A stretch of 64,000 bases of DNA from Burkholderiaceae bacterium (lineage in GTDB: Bacteria > Pseudomonadota > Gammaproteobacteria > Burkholderiales > Burkholderiaceae). A model generated the notes under the pieces. It saw only the letters and a program-made list of their open reading frames with translations. It was not told the DNA's origin and did not search any database. This document shows, one piece after another, positions 59,662 through 64,000 of this stretch (positions are counted from its first letter, which is position 1; the number at the start of each line of letters is the position of its first letter). Both the position numbers and the translations under genes were made by a program. The stretch lies in NCBI GenBank assembly GCA_947448415.1, contig CANFMT010000008.1, forward strand, positions 30,675 through 94,674, given 5' to 3'.

Positions 59662-60756
59662 CTACTGACTTAAGGCCCACTGAATATGCTCAGCAACCAA
59701 ATCATCTGCATCGCTCAATGCATTACTCAATGCCAGGCGAATTACCTCTTTATCTGGCATCGCTACTTTAGCGCTTGCTAAAGCGTTACCCATTGCAACC
59801 GCTAAATTACGACGCCATCTGCTATAGCCAATTCTTCGAATAGCGCTACCCTCATGACGTTGCTCAAATTCAGTTGCTGTCCATGACCACAATTGCAATA
59901 GAGATGCTTGCCCTAAACCATGGCGCCTTGCGAAATCTGGCAACTCAGTACGTTTTGCAAATTTATTCCAGGGGCAAATGAGCTGGCAGTCATCACAACC
60001 ATATATGCGATTGCCTATCGCACTTCTAAACTCAACTGGAATAGCTACAGGATTTTCAATTGTTAAGTAAGAGATACATCTTCTAGCGTCTAGTTCATAC
60101 GGGGCTGTAATAGCTTGTGTGGGACAAATGTCAATACAGGATTGGCAAGTACCGCAGTGTTCACCTTGCTCTTGATCAATTGGTAAAGGGACATCAACCA
60201 AGATCTCGCCCAAGAAAAATGTGGACCCGGATTCTCGATTGAGTAAGAGTGTGTGTTTACCGCGCCAGCCCAAACCCGCTTTGCGAGCTAGCTCTACTTC
60301 CATCAATGGCGCTGAATCCGTAAACACTCGATAGCCCAATTTACCAATGCGCTCTTCAATGCGCTGAGCAAAGTCTTGCAAGCGATTACGCAGCACCTTG
60401 TGATAATCACGCCCTCGGGCATACATGGAAACCACTGCTTGGGAGGGATCCTCCAGTCGCTGCCACTCTTCATCAAGATCAGTTTCAGGCGGAAGGTAAT
60501 TCATGGAAACACAAATCACTCGCACCGTGCCAGGAAGCAATAACTGTGGATTAGAACGCAAATCAGCATGGCGCTGCATGTATTCCATATGGCCATGGCG
60601 TCCCTGAGCAAGCCACTCCTGCAATTTCTCCGTTGCAGATCCTAAATGGGTATCAGTAATCCGTAGGCCATTAAACCCCAAATCTATAGCTTGAGCATCA
60701 AGCCAATCACGCAGATTGGACTCGTCTAGAGGATGGGGGCTCGAAGATAAAGGCAT
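59662..60756 (-). CDS. queG: Epoxyqueuosine reductase
   Basis: QueG makes queuosine from epoxyqueuosine in tRNA using cobalamin and two [4Fe-4S] clusters. The ATG at 60756 (MPLSSSPHPLDESN) gives 364 residues; the longer frame overlaps divergent tsaE. Cluster cysteines are in CGTCQSCIDICPTQAI and CDDCQLICPWNK, with DSAPLMEVELARKAGLGW before them. Its cobalamin need fits the B12 uptake receptor elsewhere in the window. Confidence 0.95.
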   Translation of the reverse strand: MPLSSSPHPLDESNLRDWLDAQAIDLGFNGLRITDTHLGSATEKLQEWLAQGRHGHMEYMQRHADLRSNPQLLLPGTVRVICVSMNYLPPETDLDEEWQRLEDPSQAVVSMYARGRDYHKVLRNRLQDFAQRIEERIGKLGYRVFTDSAPLMEVELARKAGLGWRGKHTLLLNRESGSTFFLGEILVDVPLPIDQEQGEHCGTCQSCIDICPTQAITAPYELDARRCISYLTIENPVAIPVEFRSAIGNRIYGCDDCQLICPWNKFAKRTELPDFARRHGLGQASLLQLWSWTATEFEQRHEGSAIRRIGYSRWRRNLAVAMGNALASAKVAMPDKEVIRLALSNALSDADDLVAEHIQWALSQ

Positions 60757-60799
60757 ATGGAATACAGAATGTAGCTCAATAATTGAATAAACTAGTGAA

Positions 60800-61345
60800 A
60801 TGACGCAAACACAGGCGATATTAATACCGATCCCGATCACAGTACTTGATCAGTATTGTAGGCAGGAGGCAGATACCGCTGCCCTAGCCAAACAACTGGC
60901 CGCTTGTTTTGAGCAATTTATGACAAGTCAACATGCCTCACATCTCAATATTTCCCTTGAGGGCGATCTTGGTGCCGGCAAAACAACCTTCGCTCGCCAT
61001 TTAATCCAAGCGATGGGGCATACAGGCAAAGTCAAGAGCCCTACTTATACTTTGTGTGAGCCGTACCCACTCCAATTAAATAATCAGCCTATTACGGTTC
61101 ATCACTTTGATTTATATCGCATGCGTGATCCCCATGAGTGGCAAGAAGCAGGCTTTGCAGAGTACTTTGATATACCGGGTATTTGTTTAATAGAGTGGCC
61201 AGAGAAAGCAGAAGGTACTTTACCTGCATTCGATATTCAGATTCAGCTAGCGGCTGGTGCAGACGAAAATGAACGCACTATTAAGATCAATGCATTAAGC
61301 CAATCTGGAATATCAGTATTTAAAGAGATTCAATTCACACTATGA
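60800..61345 (+). CDS. tsaE: tRNA threonylcarbamoyladenosine biosynthesis ATPase TsaE
   Basis: TsaE drives turnover of the TsaBD complex that makes t6A37 in ANN-decoding tRNAs. The 181-residue protein has the Walker A LEGDLGAGKTTFAR, the SPTYTLCEPY segment and HFDLYRM, and ends IEWPEKAEG. It is divergent from queG and followed by the amidase gene at 11 bp, the common tsaE-amiC order. Confidence 0.94.
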   Translation: MTQTQAILIPIPITVLDQYCRQEADTAALAKQLAACFEQFMTSQHASHLNISLEGDLGAGKTTFARHLIQAMGHTGKVKSPTYTLCEPYPLQLNNQPITVHHFDLYRMRDPHEWQEAGFAEYFDIPGICLIEWPEKAEGTLPAFDIQIQLAAGADENERTIKINALSQSGISVFKEIQFTL

Positions 61346-61356
61346 ATCTGTAATAC

Positions 61357-62703
61357 ATGAGCAATAAAAAAATTAATCTCTCAAAAAGGCAAACCCTTAA
61401 GACTTCGGCCAAGTACTTAAGTTTTGCTTTATTACTCTCTGAGATTGATATTGCTTGGGGTGCGAAAATCTTAGGCGTTCGGGTATGGCCTTCTGAAGAT
61501 TACTCTCGCGTCACATTAGAATCAGATACGCCGCTACCCATTACGCAACAAATTTTGACCAATCCAGATCGCTTGGTGGTGGATGTGCAGGGATTGGAGC
61601 TCAACCCAACACTTAAAGATTTAGTGGCCAAAGTAAAACCAAACGATCCATACATCTCACAGGTTCGAGTGGGTCAGTTCCAACCCGGCATTGTTCGCCT
61701 GGTGTTTGATCTAAAAGAGCCCATCAAACCACAACTCTTTACGCTTGATCCAGTTGCTGAATACAACTACCGCATGGTATTTGACTTATATCCCACCGCT
61801 CCACCGGATCCTTTGATGGCTTTAGTGAGAAGTAGCGCCAAGAAAGAAAGTGCACTAGAAAAGTCTAATGAGGAAGTTGACCTCATTGCGCAGTTCGCAA
61901 CTAAAAAAGATAAGGAAGCTAACAAAGCACCTGCCGCACCTGTTGCGCAGGCTATTCCAGAAACTAAAGAATCTCCTGCCCCGGCCAAATATAAACGTTT
62001 GATCACAATCGCGATTGACCCAGGCCATGGCGGGGAGGATCCGGGAGCTATAGGCTCAATGGGCTCACGAGAAAAGAATGTCGTTCTTTCTATAGCCAAA
62101 AGGTTGAAAGATAAGATTGAGGGTGAGGCATATATGCGCCCCTACTTAACTAGAGACGGGGACTACTTTGTACCCCTACATGTCCGAGTTCAAAAAGCAA
62201 GGAAGGTTGAGGCAGATTTATTTGTATCGATTCATGCAGATGCGTTTATTCAGCCACATGCAAAAGGCGCTTCTGTTTTTGCGCTTTCGCAAATGGGAGC
62301 CAGTAGTTCAATGGCGCGATGGATGGCCAATAAAGAAAATGCGTCAGATTTAATTGGCGGTATCAATATCAAGACACAAGATCGTCAAGTAGCTAACCTG
62401 CTCTTGGATATGTCTACTACCGCCCAAATTAAAGACTCACTACAAGTAGGCAACTCCATTCTGAAGCAAATCAGCGGATTTGCACCTTTACATAAGGGTA
62501 AAGTTGAACAAGCTAGTTTTGCTGTTTTAAAGGCCCCAGACATCCCCTCAATCTTGGTAGAAACTGCTTTTATTAGTAATCCGCAGGAAGAGGCCCGTCT
62601 AAATGATGACGGCTACCAAGATAGGATTGCAGAAGCTATTTTGAAGGGAATTAAGGAGTATTTTTCCAAAAATCCGCCGGTCGCAAGACGAGTAAATTCA
62701 TAA
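61357..62703 (+). CDS. amiC: N-acetylmuramoyl-L-alanine amidase, AmiC type
   Basis: This periplasmic zinc amidase splits septal peptidoglycan. The 448-residue protein has an N-terminal export signal with a KRQTLKTSAKYLSFALLL core (possibly Tat-like with KR rather than RR), an AMIN domain (about 38-145), a low-complexity linker and an Amidase_3 domain. The latter has AIDPGHGGEDPGAIG, the zinc-binding SIHADAF histidine and the catalytic-glutamate segment VETAFISNP. Confidence 0.93.
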   Translation: MSNKKINLSKRQTLKTSAKYLSFALLLSEIDIAWGAKILGVRVWPSEDYSRVTLESDTPLPITQQILTNPDRLVVDVQGLELNPTLKDLVAKVKPNDPYISQVRVGQFQPGIVRLVFDLKEPIKPQLFTLDPVAEYNYRMVFDLYPTAPPDPLMALVRSSAKKESALEKSNEEVDLIAQFATKKDKEANKAPAAPVAQAIPETKESPAPAKYKRLITIAIDPGHGGEDPGAIGSMGSREKNVVLSIAKRLKDKIEGEAYMRPYLTRDGDYFVPLHVRVQKARKVEADLFVSIHADAFIQPHAKGASVFALSQMGASSSMARWMANKENASDLIGGINIKTQDRQVANLLLDMSTTAQIKDSLQVGNSILKQISGFAPLHKGKVEQASFAVLKAPDIPSILVETAFISNPQEEARLNDDGYQDRIAEAILKGIKEYFSKNPPVARRVNS

Positions 62704-62768
62704 GCCACTTGTAACTACAAGGGCTGAGGGGCAGACCCCGCCCACCCGAGGAACGCCTACAAACTTCT

Positions 62769-62777
62769 TGCTATAAT
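62769..62777 (+). promoter_or_regulatory. Extended -10 promoter of tRNA-Lys
   Basis: TG-C-TATAAT is a perfect extended -10 element 13 bp before the tRNA 5' end. No good -35 hexamer is visible at the right spacing, in keeping with an extended -10 promoter. Transcription should start near 62784. Confidence 0.7.
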
Positions 62778-62790
62778 TTATGGCTTAACT

Positions 62791-62866
62791 GGGTCGGTAG
62801 CTCAGTCGGTAGAGCAGCGGACTTTTAATCCGTTGGTCGCGAGTTCGAATCTCGCCCGACCCACCA
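62791..62866 (+). tRNA. tRNA-Lys (UUU anticodon)
   Basis: The 76-nt sequence runs from GGGTCGG to CCGACCCACCA with a full 7-bp acceptor stem and encoded CCA. It has the D-arm GCTCAGTCGGTAGAGC, the anticodon loop CTTTTAA (anticodon UUU) and the T-arm GCGAGTTCGAATCTCGC. Confidence 0.98.
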
Positions 62867-62923
62867 TATAGAATAAGGCTTTGCGGGTAGCGCCCCACAA
62901 ACCCAAGACACACGTGAATTATC

Positions 62924-62946
62924 AATCCGTTGGTCTTTGCTACGAA
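62924..62946 (+). repeat. Degenerate copy of the tRNA-Lys 3' half
   Basis: AATCCGTTGGTC at 62924-62935 repeats tRNA bases 62827-62838 exactly, and CGAA follows after seven bases in both copies. The rest has diverged. It looks like the scar of a tRNA-targeted integration or a partial tRNA duplication. The surrounding 249-bp spacer (62867-63115) has no supportable gene. Confidence 0.55.
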
Positions 62947-63115
62947 CCCATATAGATAAAGGGTCTCACGCTAGTAAAGCAATCGCACACTTTGTGTTTT
63001 TTACTCATGAAATAGTTTGGTTCTGTCGGCGGAGTGAGAACTTAATCAGACTTAATTCCGACAGGCAGCTAACGACCCAAAGCAGCTATTTGAAAAGGCT
63101 ATTTTTGCAGCAAGA

Positions 63116-63556
63116 TTACCCGTTTGGAGCGTTACTTGCCTTCTCATATGCAGCTAACTTGGCCTTTAAATTACGCTCCTCCTGGAAGCGCTCAGTCTCA
63201 TCCCGGACAACCGCAGCTATAGCAATAGGTTGATTTTGATCATCAAAAAGCATACTCACTGAAAAAGCAATAGAAATAGAGCGACCATCTTTATGGACAG
63301 CAGGCACTCTCAATAAGGTATTTCCATACTTTGTCACACCAGTCTGAATGGTATGAAAATATCCTTTTGAATGGCGCTCTCTAAAACGCTCGGGCGTAAT
63401 AATACTGAGAGTTTTTCCTAGGGCCTCGTCTGAGCTATATCCAAAAATACGCTCGGCGGATGCGTTCCAAAACAAGATATTCTCATCTCGATCGGAAATA
63501 ATCACAGCCTCGCCAATTTGGCTAACAAGTGTTTCGAAATCTATAGCGTTTGGCAT
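63116..63556 (-). CDS. PAS-only sensory protein (cyanase-side copy)
   Basis: The 146-residue protein is one PAS domain with PAC segment (ILFWNASAERIFGY, PERFRERHSKGYFHT, AAVVRDETERFQEE) and a short C-terminal helix, with no output domain. It is closely paralogous to the PAS protein at 14948-15376. It lies 87 bp downstream of the cyanase gene, separated by a strong terminator, so it has its own transcript or only read-through. Confidence 0.85.
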   Translation of the reverse strand: MPNAIDFETLVSQIGEAVIISDRDENILFWNASAERIFGYSSDEALGKTLSIITPERFRERHSKGYFHTIQTGVTKYGNTLLRVPAVHKDGRSISIAFSVSMLFDDQNQPIAIAAVVRDETERFQEERNLKAKLAAYEKASNAPNG

Positions 63557-63602
63557 TTTTAAACTCTATTTTTAAGTAATCTATGACTAAGCATACCCCA
63601 AT

Positions 63603-63624
63603 AAAAAACCACCCGAAGGTGGTT
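63603..63624 (-). terminator. Rho-independent terminator after the cyanase gene
   Basis: On the minus strand AACCACC-TTCG-GGTGGTT forms a perfect 7-bp stem with a stable UUCG tetraloop followed by a run of T residues. It lies 20 nt downstream of the cyanase stop codon. Confidence 0.92.
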
Positions 63625-63643
63625 CTCAGGGGCGCATCTATTT

Positions 63644-64000
63644 TTAGTAAGTCTTGTAAGAAAGGTACTTACCTGACAGCACTACTTGAACACGATCGCC
63701 CTTTGGATCAGGCTCGCGCTGGATATCCATTGAGAAATCGATTGCACTCATAATGCCATCGCCAAACTCTTCATGGATTAACTCTTTAATAGTAGTGCCA
63801 TAAACACTCACAATCTCATACCAACGATAGATCAATGGGTCTGTTGGAACGGCGGTTGGCAGAGATCCTTTATAAGGAACAATTTGCAACCAAGCCATCT
63901 CTTCATCAGTCAAATCAAATAACTTACCAGCGGCTTCAGCCTGCACCTTAGTAAAGGTCATTTGACCTAAACAGCCTGCAGTAACCCACTCCTTTGATTC
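63644..64000 (-). CDS. cynS: Cyanate hydratase (5' end beyond the window)
   Basis: The C-terminal 118 residues of cyanase are visible; the frame stays open to the window edge and upstream residues (EWVTAGCLGQ) continue the family match, so this is a truncated view, not a broken gene. Cyanase turns cyanate plus bicarbonate into ammonia and CO2. The catalytic residues are in the family segment PTDPLIYRWYEIVSVYGTTIKELIHEEFGDGIMSAIDF (Arg, Glu and Ser, here in parts). It ends DGKYL-like SGKYLSYKTY. Full length is expected near 147-156 residues. Confidence 0.95.
   Translation of the reverse strand, partial: ESKEWVTAGCLGQMTFTKVQAEAAGKLFDLTDEEMAWLQIVPYKGSLPTAVPTDPLIYRWYEIVSVYGTTIKELIHEEFGDGIMSAIDFSMDIQREPDPKGDRVQVVLSGKYLSYKTY

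Noticed and set aside
62937..63233. Open frame of 98 codons on the plus strand after tRNA-Lys
   Set aside because: It overlaps the 3' part of the PAS gene antisense, has no ribosome-binding site or recognisable domain, and reads like translated non-coding DNA.

Overview
The window looks like a contiguous piece of a compact betaproteobacterial chromosome, most probably Polynucleobacter or a close relative in the Burkholderiaceae. That is an inference from protein sequences and gene orders I recognise (metG-scpA-panC, holC-pepA/lptFG, nadD-rsfS-rlmH-maf-rng, zapA-6S RNA), the moderate GC content, and very short spacers with many overlapping genes. No transposase, phage gene, CRISPR array or rRNA was seen. 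Most of the window is ordinary chromosome with several small catabolic clusters in it.

Layout. 0-2.5 kb: a GGDEF-EAL cyclic-di-GMP enzyme. 2.5-7.3 kb, minus strand: fdhD, then dcd, a KirBac potassium channel and an arginine/lysine/ornithine decarboxylase, the last two overlapping by 4 bp. 7.4-11.1 kb, plus strand: metG, a DUF3460 gene, scpA, panC. 11.1-19.4 kb, minus strand: an HD-GYP protein and an oxalate cluster. The cluster holds a Crp/Fnr regulator, oxc, frc, a PAS-only protein, a second frc-like gene and a stand-alone 10-formyl-THF-hydrolase-like domain. 19.4-22 kb: a cobalamin riboswitch and a BtuB-type TonB receptor. 22-23.7 kb: a coiled-coil gene, zapA, 6S RNA and a TauE/SafE permease. 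23.7-27.8 kb: a malonate operon (malonyl-CoA decarboxylase, Bug/TctC binding protein, malonyl-CoA ligase). 27.8-34 kb: lgt, holC, pepA, then divergent lptF-lptG and a CysB-like regulator. 34-35.4 kb: an orphan 2OG-Fe(II) oxygenase and tRNA-Leu(CAA). 35.5-42.2 kb: housekeeping genes yebC to rng. 42.2-46.7 kb: msbA and three LPS-type glycosyltransferases. 46.7-52.7 kb: dnaE, gluQ, rhlE. 52.7-58.4 kb: a glyoxylate/2-hydroxyacid cluster (HbpS/GlcG-like protein, serine-glyoxylate aminotransferase, GntR regulator, 1027-aa YdiJ-like FAD/Fe-S oxidase). 58.4-62.9 kb: azlCD, queG, tsaE, an amiC-type amidase, tRNA-Lys(UUU). 63-64 kb: a second PAS-only protein and a cyanase gene cut by the window end.

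Theme. Small-acid and one-carbon metabolism recurs: oxalate to formyl-CoA, formate and CO2; malonate to acetyl-CoA; glyoxylate and 2-hydroxyacids; cyanate; plus fdhD, which formate dehydrogenase needs. Such compounds are plausible products of photodegraded humic matter in freshwater (inference).

The observations I consider most worth following are: the KirBac channel translationally coupled to a polyamine-type decarboxylase; the formyl-THF-hydrolase-like protein and PAS-only protein in the oxalate cluster, with an FNR-type palindrome beside a regulator whose recognition helix should read it; and shared TTGTATACAA-type operators at the glyoxylate and malonate loci.
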